A stretch of DNA of 64,000 nucleotides from Burkholderiales bacterium RIFCSPHIGHO2_01_FULL_63_240 (GTDB lineage: Bacteria > Pseudomonadota > Gammaproteobacteria > Burkholderiales > Burkholderiaceae_C), in contig MERU01000007.1 of NCBI GenBank assembly GCA_001770725.1, positions 358,924 through 422,923 of the forward strand, read 5' to 3'. Below, piece after piece: positions 10,315-18,054 of this stretch. The position numbers and the translations under genes were made by a program. The first letter of the stretch is position 1; each line of letters opens with the position of its first letter. The notes below the pieces were generated by a model. The model did not search any database, was not told the origin of the DNA, and saw nothing but the letters and a program-made list of their open reading frames with translations.

Positions 10315-11544
10315 ATGGCCAAGGAATACAAGGATCTGGTAGTTGGACTCGACATCGGTACCGCCAAAGTGATGGCGGTCGTGGCCGAAGTCCTCCCGGG
10401 TGGCGACCTCCGGCTCGCCGGCCTAGGTGTCGCTCCCTCTCATGGTTTGAAGCGGGGCGTGGTGGTCAACATCGACGCCACCGTGCAGTCCATCCAGCAG
10501 GCGCTCAAAGAGGCCGAGCTGATGGCCGACTGCAAGATCAACCGCGTCTGGACCGGCATCACCGGCAGCCACATCCGCGGCCAGAACTCCACCGGCATGG
10601 TCATCGTGCGCGACAAGGAAGTCGCGCCGCTGGACGTGCAGCGGGTGGTCGAGACCGCCAAGGCCATCAACATCCCCAACGACCAGCGCCTGCTGCTGGT
10701 CGAGCCGCAAGAGTTCATCATCGATGGCCACGAGGTCAAAGAGCCCATCGGCATGAGCGGTGGGCGCCTCGAAGTCAAGGTCCACATCGTGACGGGCGCT
10801 CAAAGCGCCGCCGAGAACATCGTCAAGTGCGTGCGCCGCTGTGGCCTGGAAGCCGAGCAGCTGGTGCTCAACCCCAGCGCCTCGTCGGCCGCCGTGCTGA
10901 CCGAAGACGAGAAATCGCTGGGCGTGGCCATGGTCGACATCGGTGCGGGCACCACCGACGTGTCCATCTTCACCGACGGATCGGTGCGCCACACGGCGGT
11001 GATCCCCATCGCCGGTGACCTGATCACCAGCGACATCGCGATGGCGCTGCGCACGCCCACGAAGGACGCCGAGGACATCAAGGTGGACTTCGGTGTGGCC
11101 AAGCAGCTGCTGGCCGACCCCAACGAGCACGTCGAGGTGCCCGGCCTGGGCGACCGCGCGCCGCGCATGCTCTCGCGCCAGGCCCTGGCCGGCGTGATCG
11201 AGCCGCGCGTGGAAGAGATCTTCTCGCTGGTCCACCAGGTGATCCGCGAGTCGGGTTACGAAGAACTGCTGTCGTCCGGCATCGTGCTGACCGGTGGCTC
11301 GGCCGTGATGCCGGGCATGGTCGAACTCGCCGAAGACATCTTCTTGAAGCCGGTGCGCAAGGGGACGCCCTTGTACTCCGGCGCACTGCACGACATGGTG
11401 GCCAGCCCGCGCTCGGCCACCGTCATGGGCTTGCTCGAAGAGGCAAGACTCGCGCGCATGCGCGGGATGAAGGCGGCGCAACAGGCGGGGTCGGTTCAGT
11501 CCCTGTTCGGTCGCGTGCGCGATTGGTTCGTGGGGAACTTCTGA
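10315..11544 (+). CDS. ftsA: FtsA, actin-like divisome protein
   Basis: FtsA is an actin-fold ATPase that tethers FtsZ to the membrane and recruits later division proteins. The 409-residue product starts AKEYKDLVVGLDIGTAKV (phosphate-1 loop), has the SHMA-domain region HGLKRGVVVNIDATVQSI, MVDIGAGTTDVSIF (phosphate-2) and IVLTGGSAVMPGM (adenosine motif). Its C-terminus, GRVRDWFVGNF, is the amphipathic membrane-targeting helix. The ATG at 10315 begins a standard FtsA. The open frame upstream overlaps ftsQ and is not protein-like. ftsZ follows after 69 bases. Confidence 0.97.
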   Translation: MAKEYKDLVVGLDIGTAKVMAVVAEVLPGGDLRLAGLGVAPSHGLKRGVVVNIDATVQSIQQALKEAELMADCKINRVWTGITGSHIRGQNSTGMVIVRDKEVAPLDVQRVVETAKAINIPNDQRLLLVEPQEFIIDGHEVKEPIGMSGGRLEVKVHIVTGAQSAAENIVKCVRRCGLEAEQLVLNPSASSAAVLTEDEKSLGVAMVDIGAGTTDVSIFTDGSVRHTAVIPIAGDLITSDIAMALRTPTKDAEDIKVDFGVAKQLLADPNEHVEVPGLGDRAPRMLSRQALAGVIEPRVEEIFSLVHQVIRESGYEELLSSGIVLTGGSAVMPGMVELAEDIFLKPVRKGTPLYSGALHDMVASPRSATVMGLLEEARLARMRGMKAAQQAGSVQSLFGRVRDWFVGNF

Positions 11545-11613
11545 CCTTCAACAAAGAAGACACCCATCCAGGTAATTCAATTGGCAACTGCTTGAGACAA
11601 AGAGAGGTCTGAC

Positions 11614-12843
11614 ATGGCAATCGAAATGATCGAATCCTTCGACATGGGCACGCAAATCAAGGTGATCGGCGTGGGCGGCGGTGGCGGCAACGCCGTCGAA
11701 CACATGATTTCCCAGGGCGTGCAGGGCGTGCAGTTCATCTGCGCGAACACCGACCAGCAAGCGCTGAACCGCTCCAGCGCCGAGCTGCAGCTGCAGCTGG
11801 GCAGCTCGGGCCTGGGCGCTGGCGCCAAGCCCGAAGCCGGCCGTGCCGCCGCCGAAGAAGCCGTGGACCAGATCCGAGCCTCGCTGGAAGGCGCCCACAT
11901 GGTGTTCATCACCGCCGGCATGGGCGGTGGCACCGGCACCGGCGCCGCGCCGGTGATCGCCCGCGTGGCCAAGGAAATGGGCATCCTGACCGTGGGCGTG
12001 GTCACCAAGCCCTTCGAGTTCGAAGGCGGTCGCCGCATGAAGCAGGCCGACACCGGTCTGAACGAGCTCGAAGCCAACGTCGACTCGCTGATCGTCGTGC
12101 TCAACGAGAAGCTGCTGGAAGTGCTGGGCGACGACATCACCCAGGAAGAAGCCTTCGCCAAGGCCAACGACGTGCTCAAGAACGCCGTCGGTGGCATCTC
12201 CGACATCATCCACATCCCGGGCCTGGTGAACGTCGACTTCGAAGACGTCAAGACCGTGATGAGCGAGCCCGGCAAGGCCATGATGGGCACCGCCACCGCG
12301 GGTGGCCCGGAGCGCGCCACCAAGGCTGCCGAAGCCGCTGTGGCTTGCCCGCTGCTCGAAGGCATCGACCTGTCCGGCGCGCGTGGCGTGCTGGTGCTGA
12401 TCGCCGCCGGCAAGGCCAACTTCAAGCTCAGCGAGTCGCGCAACGCGATGAACACCATCCGTCGCTATGCCGCCGAAGACGCGCACGTCATCTACGGCAC
12501 GGCCTACGACGAGTCGCTGGGCGACCAGCTGCGCGTGACCGTGATCGCCACCGGCCTGAGCGGCTCCAAGCGCCAGCAGGCCCCGATGACCGTGGTGCAC
12601 AGCGCCCCGCAGGTCTTCGCCCGCACCGGCACCGACAACATCCCCGTGCTGACCCAGCCTGTCGGCCACGCCGCCCTGCACGGCGGCCCGGCCATGGGCC
12701 ACAGCAACGACTTCAGCGGCATGAACACCCCGAGCGTGTGGCGCTCTGGTCGCACGCAGGCCGCGGCCAAGGTCGATGCGCTGGCCAGCAACGGCATGGA
12801 CGAGATCGAGATCCCGGCCTTCCTGCGCAAGCAGGCGGACTGA
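11614..12843 (+). CDS. ftsZ: FtsZ, tubulin-like cell-division GTPase
   Basis: FtsZ polymerises into the Z-ring that positions septum synthesis. The 409-residue protein carries the nucleotide loop GVGGGGGNAV (residues ~19-28), the tubulin signature GGGTGTG (104-110), the T7-loop region NVDFEDVKTVM, a variable linker and the conserved C-terminal peptide MDEIEIPAFLRKQAD, which binds FtsA and ZipA. The ribosome site AGAGAGG lies just before the ATG. A strong terminator 82 bases after the stop ends the cluster. The lpxC gene that usually follows ftsZ in Burkholderiales is not present here. Confidence 0.98.
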   Translation: MAIEMIESFDMGTQIKVIGVGGGGGNAVEHMISQGVQGVQFICANTDQQALNRSSAELQLQLGSSGLGAGAKPEAGRAAAEEAVDQIRASLEGAHMVFITAGMGGGTGTGAAPVIARVAKEMGILTVGVVTKPFEFEGGRRMKQADTGLNELEANVDSLIVVLNEKLLEVLGDDITQEEAFAKANDVLKNAVGGISDIIHIPGLVNVDFEDVKTVMSEPGKAMMGTATAGGPERATKAAEAAVACPLLEGIDLSGARGVLVLIAAGKANFKLSESRNAMNTIRRYAAEDAHVIYGTAYDESLGDQLRVTVIATGLSGSKRQQAPMTVVHSAPQVFARTGTDNIPVLTQPVGHAALHGGPAMGHSNDFSGMNTPSVWRSGRTQAAAKVDALASNGMDEIEIPAFLRKQAD

Positions 12844-12924
12844 AGCTCGCCGACCTGGCTGTTGCCAGAAACGGCGATGCGGTCTGCCTGCCGCACCGCC
12901 GTGTGATACCTCTCTGTCTTTGAT

Positions 12925-12955
12925 CCCCCTGTCCCTTGTGGGCAGGGGGCTTTTT
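12925..12955 (+). terminator. Rho-independent terminator after ftsZ
   Basis: CCCCCTG (12925-12931) pairs with CAGGGGG (12943-12949), with an additional CCC/GGG inner stem. The run TTTTT follows at 12951-12955. It lies 82 bases after the ftsZ stop and closes the dcw cluster. Confidence 0.88.
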
Positions 12956-13017
12956 GCCATCCGGGTGCCACACCCGCGCGGATCACCTGGCCTGCGGCAC
13001 TGCGATAGAGTGCACGC

Positions 13018-13920
13018 ATGAAGCTGCTCTCTGCCCCAGCCCTCCCCAGCCCCTGGCGCCAACGCATGGCTCGCCGGGCGTTCATCGGGGTCCTGGCCCT
13101 GAGCGTTTCCGCCTGCAGCATCCTGCAGCTGGTGTACGAGCAGGCCCCCCGTTACCTGCAGTGGCGCACCAACGTTGCCCACCATTTCACCGAAGAACAA
13201 TACGAGCTGGCCCGCACCAGCATCCGGCGTTGGTTCGACTGGCATCGCCGCGAGCAGATGCCCCAGGTCGCGCAGATGCTCCAGCAGGCCGCGCTGGATG
13301 TGCGTGGCCCGATCAGCCCCGAGCTGGCTTGCGAACGACGCGATGCCTACCTGGCGATGAGCAAGCAGGCCTTCGCCGCGGCGGCACCGCTGGCCGCCGC
13401 CGTCATGGTGCACCTGGGTCCGTCGCAGGTCAGCCGCTTGCAAGTCTTTTTCGCCGACCTCAACGAGGACCAGCGCGAGAAGTACCTGTCGGACGACCCG
13501 CGCAAGCAGGCCAGCCTGGCGGTGGACTTCATCGAGGAGTGGGGCGGCCTGGTGTACGGGGACTTCACCGCTGCGCAGCGGGCTCAGATGGAGCGCGAGG
13601 TGATCGCCTTGCCATTCAGTGCCGCCACGGTGCTGCAGGAGGCGCAGCGCTTTCAAGCCCGCTACGTCCAGTTGCTCAAGGACACGCAGGCCCAGAAGCT
13701 GCCTGCCGATCAGGTCAGCCAGCGCCTGTTGGCCCTCCTGCTCGATGGCATCGACCCCCAGGAGCCCACCCGCAAGGCGCAGATGCAGCGCTGGGTGAAG
13801 GCGGGGTGTGCCTTCGCGTCCGACCTGCATGCGCTGACCACATCGGCCCAGCGCGAGCGCGCCGAACGCACCCTGACCGGCTGGCGGCTCGACTCCACGG
13901 CGATCGCGAACGGCCGCTGA
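13018..13920 (+). CDS. DUF6279-type putative lipoprotein
   Basis: This is a 300-residue predicted outer-membrane or periplasmic lipoprotein. After a positively charged start there is a hydrophobic stretch ending in the lipobox LSVSACS, with Cys33 as the lipidation site. The mature part is helical and rich in Gln, Arg and Ala, and carries YEQAPRYLQWRTNVAHHFTEEQY, FDWHRREQMP and FADLNEDQREKYL. These recur in the family of ~300-residue lipoproteins called DUF6279, whose role is unknown. It stands alone after the ftsZ terminator and converges on cca with a 34-base gap containing an imperfect GCCTC/GAGGC hairpin (13924-13945). The family assignment is from memory of the motif pattern. Confidence 0.8.
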   Translation: MKLLSAPALPSPWRQRMARRAFIGVLALSVSACSILQLVYEQAPRYLQWRTNVAHHFTEEQYELARTSIRRWFDWHRREQMPQVAQMLQQAALDVRGPISPELACERRDAYLAMSKQAFAAAAPLAAAVMVHLGPSQVSRLQVFFADLNEDQREKYLSDDPRKQASLAVDFIEEWGGLVYGDFTAAQRAQMEREVIALPFSAATVLQEAQRFQARYVQLLKDTQAQKLPADQVSQRLLALLLDGIDPQEPTRKAQMQRWVKAGCAFASDLHALTTSAQRERAERTLTGWRLDSTAIANGR

Positions 13921-13954
13921 CCCGCCTCAGGGCGATGGCCGAGGCGCTGTGGGC

Positions 13955-15190
13955 TCAACCGGGGGCGTTCGTCAGGGCGATCTCCAGGGCCTGGGTTCGG
14001 GCCTGCTGGATGAGGGTGCCGATGTCCTTGCCTTGTCGGCCCTGCGCCATCGCGTTGCGTGCCAGCTCGGTGGTGTCCACGGACAAGGCGGTGCGCAACG
14101 CCGCCGACAGGCGATCGCGGGGCGCGTACGGGGCCTCCTCGAAGCCGAGTCGCCCGCGTGCATCGCACTCGCAGGCAAGGAGCACCTGCATGAAGCGTTC
14201 CGGCTTGCGGATGGCGTCACACCGCTCCAGCAACCTCAGCACGGCCGCCGCGTTGAGTTCACCGCTGCGATGGATGTTGCCATGCTCGCGCGCCACCACG
14301 TCGGCCAGCTCGCGGCAGTCGTTGGGCACGCGCAGGCGCTGCCCCACCTGTTGCAGCAGTTTTGCGCTGCGGCCCTCGTGCCCCAGGTGCCTGGGCAGCA
14401 CATCCGCCGGGGTGGTGCCCTTGCCGAGGTCGTGTCCCAGGCAGGCGTAGCGCACGGGCAGGGAGCCTTGCAGGCGGGCGCTCATGTCCAGCACCATCAT
14501 CAGGTGCACGCCGGTGTCGACCTCGGGGTGGTATTCGGGCCGCTGAGGCACGCCCCACAGCCGGTCAACCTCGGGCAGCAGTCGGGCCAGGGCCCCGCAC
14601 TCGCGCAGCACCTCGAACATGCGCGAGGGGCACTCTTCCATCAGGCCGCGTGCCAGCTCCTGCCAGACGCGTTCGGCCACGAGGTGGTCGACCTCGCCTT
14701 CGGCCACCATGCCGCGCATCAGGGCCAGGGTTTCGGGCGCAACGGTGAATTCGGGCAGGCGCGCTGCGAAGCGAGCCAGGCGCAGGATGCGCACCGGGTC
14801 TTCGGCGAAGGCTGGCGAGACGTGACGCAGCACGCGTGCGGCGAGGTCGCGCTGTCCACCCCAGGGGTCGATCAGGCGGCCGTCGCTGTCCTCGGCCATG
14901 GCGTTGATGGTCAGGTCGCGGCGCGTCAGGTCTTCTTCTAGGGTGACGTCGGGCGAGGTGTGGAAGGCGAAGCCATGGTAGCCCCGGCCGCTCTTGCGCT
15001 CGGTGCGGGCGAGGGCGTGCTCTTCATTGGTTTGCGGGTGCAGGAAGACCGGGAAGTCCTTGCCCACCGGGCGGAAACCGGCAGCCAGCATCGCCTCCGG
15101 GGTGCCGCCCACCACCACCCAGTCCCGGTCACCTTGGGGGCGGCCCAGGAGTCGATCGCGCACGGCACCACCAACGAGGTATGTCTTCAT
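13955..15190 (-). CDS. cca: Multifunctional CCA tRNA nucleotidyltransferase
   Basis: Cca adds or repairs the 3'-CCA end of tRNAs, and bacterial versions with an HD domain also hydrolyse 2',3'-cyclic phosphates. The 411-residue protein has the class II polymerase-beta-fold motif GGAVRD (7-12), the metal-binding DRDW (21-24), RRDLTINAMA and the template motif EDPVRILRLARF. In the C-terminal half it has the HD-domain LGHDLGKG (His253-Asp254). Length equals the E. coli enzyme (412). It is monocistronic and faces away from the PEP-CTERM gene across a 207-base gap. Confidence 0.95.
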   Translation of the reverse strand: MKTYLVGGAVRDRLLGRPQGDRDWVVVGGTPEAMLAAGFRPVGKDFPVFLHPQTNEEHALARTERKSGRGYHGFAFHTSPDVTLEEDLTRRDLTINAMAEDSDGRLIDPWGGQRDLAARVLRHVSPAFAEDPVRILRLARFAARLPEFTVAPETLALMRGMVAEGEVDHLVAERVWQELARGLMEECPSRMFEVLRECGALARLLPEVDRLWGVPQRPEYHPEVDTGVHLMMVLDMSARLQGSLPVRYACLGHDLGKGTTPADVLPRHLGHEGRSAKLLQQVGQRLRVPNDCRELADVVAREHGNIHRSGELNAAAVLRLLERCDAIRKPERFMQVLLACECDARGRLGFEEAPYAPRDRLSAALRTALSVDTTELARNAMAQGRQGKDIGTLIQQARTQALEIALTNAPG

Positions 15191-15240
15191 GCGGGGAGTT
15201 TACGAGCTTGGCCGAGCGAGGTTGGTGCTGCCTGATTCGG

Positions 15241-15260
15241 TGCAACTTGGCTGCCTTGCA
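15241..15260. promoter_or_regulatory. Inverted repeat upstream of the sigma-54 promoter
   Basis: TGCAA and TTGCA form an inverted repeat with a 10-base spacer, 85 bases before the -24 element at 15346. Sigma-54 promoters need an upstream enhancer-binding-protein site, and the distance and symmetry fit one. There is no direct evidence for binding. The gap could also contain cca promoter elements. Confidence 0.3.
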
Positions 15261-15345
15261 GCATCGCGGTGCGCAATTGAGCACACCCGAGGGGCAGGTT
15301 TCACCGTTTGAAGGGAAAAAACGGCTCGCTCCTGGGAAAGCGATG

Positions 15346-15361
15346 TGGCACGGCTCATGCA
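15346..15361 (+). promoter_or_regulatory. Sigma-54 (RpoN) -24/-12 promoter for the PEP-CTERM gene
   Basis: TGGCACG (15346-15352), four bases, then ATGCA (15357-15361). Against the consensus TGGCACG-N4-TTGC(A/T), the only mismatch is the first T of the -12 block, and the GG-to-GC spacing is exact. The expected start is near 15372, giving a ~25-base leader to the ATG at 15398 with GGGAG as ribosome site. PEP-CTERM genes are known RpoN targets through PrsK/PrsR. Confidence 0.72.
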
Positions 15362-15397
15362 TGGAACTGACAACCCTTCAGCCTTCGGGAGCTTGTC

Positions 15398-15838
15398 ATG
15401 ATCCGCACGTTGTCCGCCATCACCGCCGCCACCCTGATCGCGATGGCCGCGCCCGCGCACGCGGCCGAATCAGCCAGTTTCATCGGTTCGGGCACATCCC
15501 AGTTTTTCGGTTTTGAGATCGATTACGCCGCCAAGCTCACGGGCTCGATCGTGTCGTCCTTCAGCGGACTGGCCGGTTACGACATCACGTCGGTGACCAT
15601 CGATGGCACGCCGATTCCCGATCTGCTGCCCGCCGTGGGCACCGACTACTTCGAGTTCAGCCTCGACGTGGCGCCTGGTCTGCACACCATCTTTGTCAAG
15701 GGGCTGCCCTATGGCGGCAGCTTCGTCGGCAGCTACACCCTGACACCTGCCGTGCCCGAGGCCAACGCTTTGCTGCTGAGCTTGGCAGGCCTGGGTGCGG
15801 TCGGTTTCGCTGCGGCTCGTCGCAGCCGCCGCGCCTGA
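15398..15838 (+). CDS. Short PEP-CTERM sorting-domain protein
   Basis: This is a 146-residue exported protein. Residues 1-22 are a signal peptide ending APAHA. The body contains FEIDYAAKLTG, DYFEFSLDVAPG and YGGSFVGSYTLTP, resembling small beta-rich PEP-CTERM proteins of the FxDxF type. Residues 119-145 form a C-terminal sorting tail: VPEA, a hydrophobic helix (NALLLSLAGLGAVGFAAA) and an RRSRR cluster. The usual VPEP is VPEA here. Such proteins are processed by exosortase and linked to exopolysaccharide or floc formation in betaproteobacteria. No exosortase gene is in the window. It converges on rsmA with a four-base gap. Confidence 0.85.
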   Translation: MIRTLSAITAATLIAMAAPAHAAESASFIGSGTSQFFGFEIDYAAKLTGSIVSSFSGLAGYDITSVTIDGTPIPDLLPAVGTDYFEFSLDVAPGLHTIFVKGLPYGGSFVGSYTLTPAVPEANALLLSLAGLGAVGFAAARRSRRA

Positions 15839-15842
15839 TCGT

Positions 15843-16667
15843 TCAGGAGGTGGGGGCCGCGCGGCGTGCCAGGGCGAGGTAGTCGGCCACCGGCACTTCC
15901 TCTGCACGCCGCTGCAGGTCGAACCCGCCTTCCAGACCGCGCTCGGCCATCCACGCGCCGAGCGTGTGCCGCAGGATCTTGCGGCGCTGCGAGAACGCCA
16001 CCGCGACCATTTTCTCGAGCACCTGCACATCGACCGCTTCGGGCTGTGCCCAGGGCGTCATGCGCACCACGGCCGAGTCCACCTTCGGGGGCGGGTCGAA
16101 CGACGCTGGCGGCACATCCACCACGCAGGCCAGGTCGTAGCGCCATTGCAGCATCACGCTCAGGCGCCCGTAGTCCTTGCAGCCCGGCGAAGCCACCATG
16201 CGGTCCACCACCTCCTTTTGCAGCATGAAGTGCTGGTCGATCACGTGCTCGGCCACCGGCAGCAGGTGAAAGAGGATGGGGCTGGAGATGTTGTAGGGCA
16301 GGTTGCCGATGACGCGCAGCTTCTGTCCGGCCTGGGCTGCCAGGGCAGCGAAGTCGACCTTCAGCACGTCGGACTCGACCACCGTGAGCTCTTCGCGCTT
16401 GCGCAGGCGCGCGGCCAGGTCGCGGTCAAGCTCGATCACGGTGAGCTTTTCGCTGCGTTCGACGACCGGGTTGGTCAGTGCGCCAAGGCCGGGGCCGATC
16501 TCCACCAGCGCTTGGCCCGGTTTCGGGTTGATGGCGCGCACGATCTCGTCGATCACGCCGAGGTCGACCAGGAAGTTCTGCCCGAAGCGCTTGCGCGCGA
16601 CGTGCCCGCCGCCACCTGCCACGGGGCGCCGGCCACCAGGCCGCTGCTGAGGACGGTCAGGGCGCAT
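15843..16667 (-). CDS. rsmA: RsmA (KsgA), 16S rRNA dimethyladenosine transferase
   Basis: RsmA dimethylates two adjacent adenines in the 3' loop of 16S rRNA late in 30S assembly. The 274-residue protein has the N-terminal [12 protein letters not shown], the SAM site [13 protein letters not shown], the acidic [16 protein letters not shown], the catalytic [12 protein letters not shown] and the C-terminal [14 protein letters not shown]. An Arg/Pro/Gly-rich extension of about 20 residues precedes the conserved start. I use the ATG at 16667, preceded by GGAAA. A GTG one codon earlier is possible. The start lies 11 bases inside surA, so the two are probably coupled. The pdxA gene often found between surA and rsmA is absent. 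Confidence 0.95.
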   Translation of the reverse strand: MRPDRPQQRPGGRRPVAGGGGHVARKRFGQNFLVDLGVIDEIVRAINPKPGQALVEIGPGLGALTNPVVERSEKLTVIELDRDLAARLRKREELTVVESDVLKVDFAALAAQAGQKLRVIGNLPYNISSPILFHLLPVAEHVIDQHFMLQKEVVDRMVASPGCKDYGRLSVMLQWRYDLACVVDVPPASFDPPPKVDSAVVRMTPWAQPEAVDVQVLEKMVAVAFSQRRKILRHTLGAWMAERGLEGGFDLQRRAEEVPVADYLALARRAAPTS

Positions 16668-18054
16668 CACGCATTTCCACGTACGCGGCGGCGCGCAGTT
16701 CGTTGGCCCATTCCTCGTAGGCCGACTCGAAGCGTCGCTCGCGCAGCACGCTGCGGGCGGCTTCGCGCCGCTGGGCGTCGCTGAGCTGCACCTCGCGACG
16801 CTCGAGCAGCTGGATCAGGTGCACGCCGTAGCGGCTGACCACGGGCTCGGAGATCTGGCCGGGTTGCAAGGCGAGCACGGCTTTTTCGAACTCGGGCACG
16901 AACTGGCCAGGGGAACTCCAGCCCAACTCACCGCCCTTGGCGCCGCTGCCGTCTTCGGAGTGCTGGCGCGCTTGCTGGGCGAAGCTGGCCTGGCCTTCCA
17001 TGATCTGGCGGCGGATGACCTGCATCTTGTCGATCAGCTCACGTGTGTTCTGGCCCGGGGCGCTGCGCAGCAGGATGTGGCGGGCGCGTTGTTGGGTGTA
17101 GCTGGCCTGGGCGGCGTTCTCGCGCTCGACCAGCTTGATGATGTGGAAACCCGCGCGCGAACGCACCAGGGGGGCGACTTCGCCCACCTTGATCGTGGCC
17201 ACGGCTTTGACGAAGACCTCGGGCAGGGCGCTGACCTCGCGCAGGCCGAAGGCGCCGCCGCTGTCGTGCGTGCTGCGGTCGTCGGAGAACTGCTTGACCA
17301 GTTGCGAGAAGCTCACGCCAGCGGAGGCCTTGCGCTGGATGTCCTCGGCCTTGGCCTGGAGCTTTTGCACCTCCTGCGGGCTGGCTTGCTCGGGAACCTT
17401 GATGAGGACATGCGCGAGGTTCAGCGCGGACTCGGTCTGCGCTGCCGGGTCGGAAGCCAGGAAGCGGTTGACCTCTTCTTCGCTGATCTGGATGCGTGGC
17501 GTCACCTCCCGTTCGCGCACGCGCTGGATCAGGATCTGCTCGCGCAGGCTGGATCGATAGCGCTCGAAGTCCAGACCGTCGGAGCGCATGCGCTCTTGCA
17601 GTTCGGTCATGGTCATCTGGTTTTGCGCGGCGATGTTCTCGATGGCGGTGTCGAGTTCGGCCTCGGCCACCCCCATGCCCAGGTTGCGGGCGTGCGAGAG
17701 CTGCACCTTCTCGTCGATCAGGGCGTCGAGCACCTGGCGGCGCAGCTCGTCGGCGGCTGGCAAGCGCGCGTTGGCAGGTGCGCTTTCGATGACGCGCTGC
17801 ACGCGCTTGTCGACCTCGGTGTGGGTGATGGGCTCCTGGTTGACCACGGCGACGATGTAGTCGGTGGTGCGTGGCGCCCCGCTGATCTGAAGCTCGGTGC
17901 TCAGCGAGCGGTCCCCGGGGATGCGCGGCGCGACGCTGGCCCCTTCGACGGGGCGGCGCAACTGGGCCCAGCCTGGCGTGGCGGTGCCCACGAGCAGGCT
18001 CATGCAGATCAGCGGCAGCCAGCGGCGTGCGCCCGGGAAAGTGCGGTCATTCAT
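16657..18054 (-). CDS. surA: SurA, periplasmic chaperone and peptidyl-prolyl isomerase
   Basis: SurA escorts outer-membrane proteins, including LptD, through the periplasm to the BAM complex. The 465-residue product has a signal peptide ending near TPGWAQ, a ~35-residue linker, the N-terminal chaperone domain from [20 protein letters not shown], and two parvulin domains. Domain 1 runs from [10 protein letters not shown] to [11 protein letters not shown], and domain 2 from [12 protein letters not shown] to [14 protein letters not shown]-terminal helix completes the chaperone core. The start overlaps the lptD stop by eight bases. Confidence 0.95.
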   Translation of the reverse strand: MNDRTFPGARRWLPLICMSLLVGTATPGWAQLRRPVEGASVAPRIPGDRSLSTELQISGAPRTTDYIVAVVNQEPITHTEVDKRVQRVIESAPANARLPAADELRRQVLDALIDEKVQLSHARNLGMGVAEAELDTAIENIAAQNQMTMTELQERMRSDGLDFERYRSSLREQILIQRVREREVTPRIQISEEEVNRFLASDPAAQTESALNLAHVLIKVPEQASPQEVQKLQAKAEDIQRKASAGVSFSQLVKQFSDDRSTHDSGGAFGLREVSALPEVFVKAVATIKVGEVAPLVRSRAGFHIIKLVERENAAQASYTQQRARHILLRSAPGQNTRELIDKMQVIRRQIMEGQASFAQQARQHSEDGSGAKGGELGWSSPGQFVPEFEKAVLALQPGQISEPVVSRYGVHLIQLLERREVQLSDAQRREAARSVLRERRFESAYEEWANELRAAAYVEMRDAP

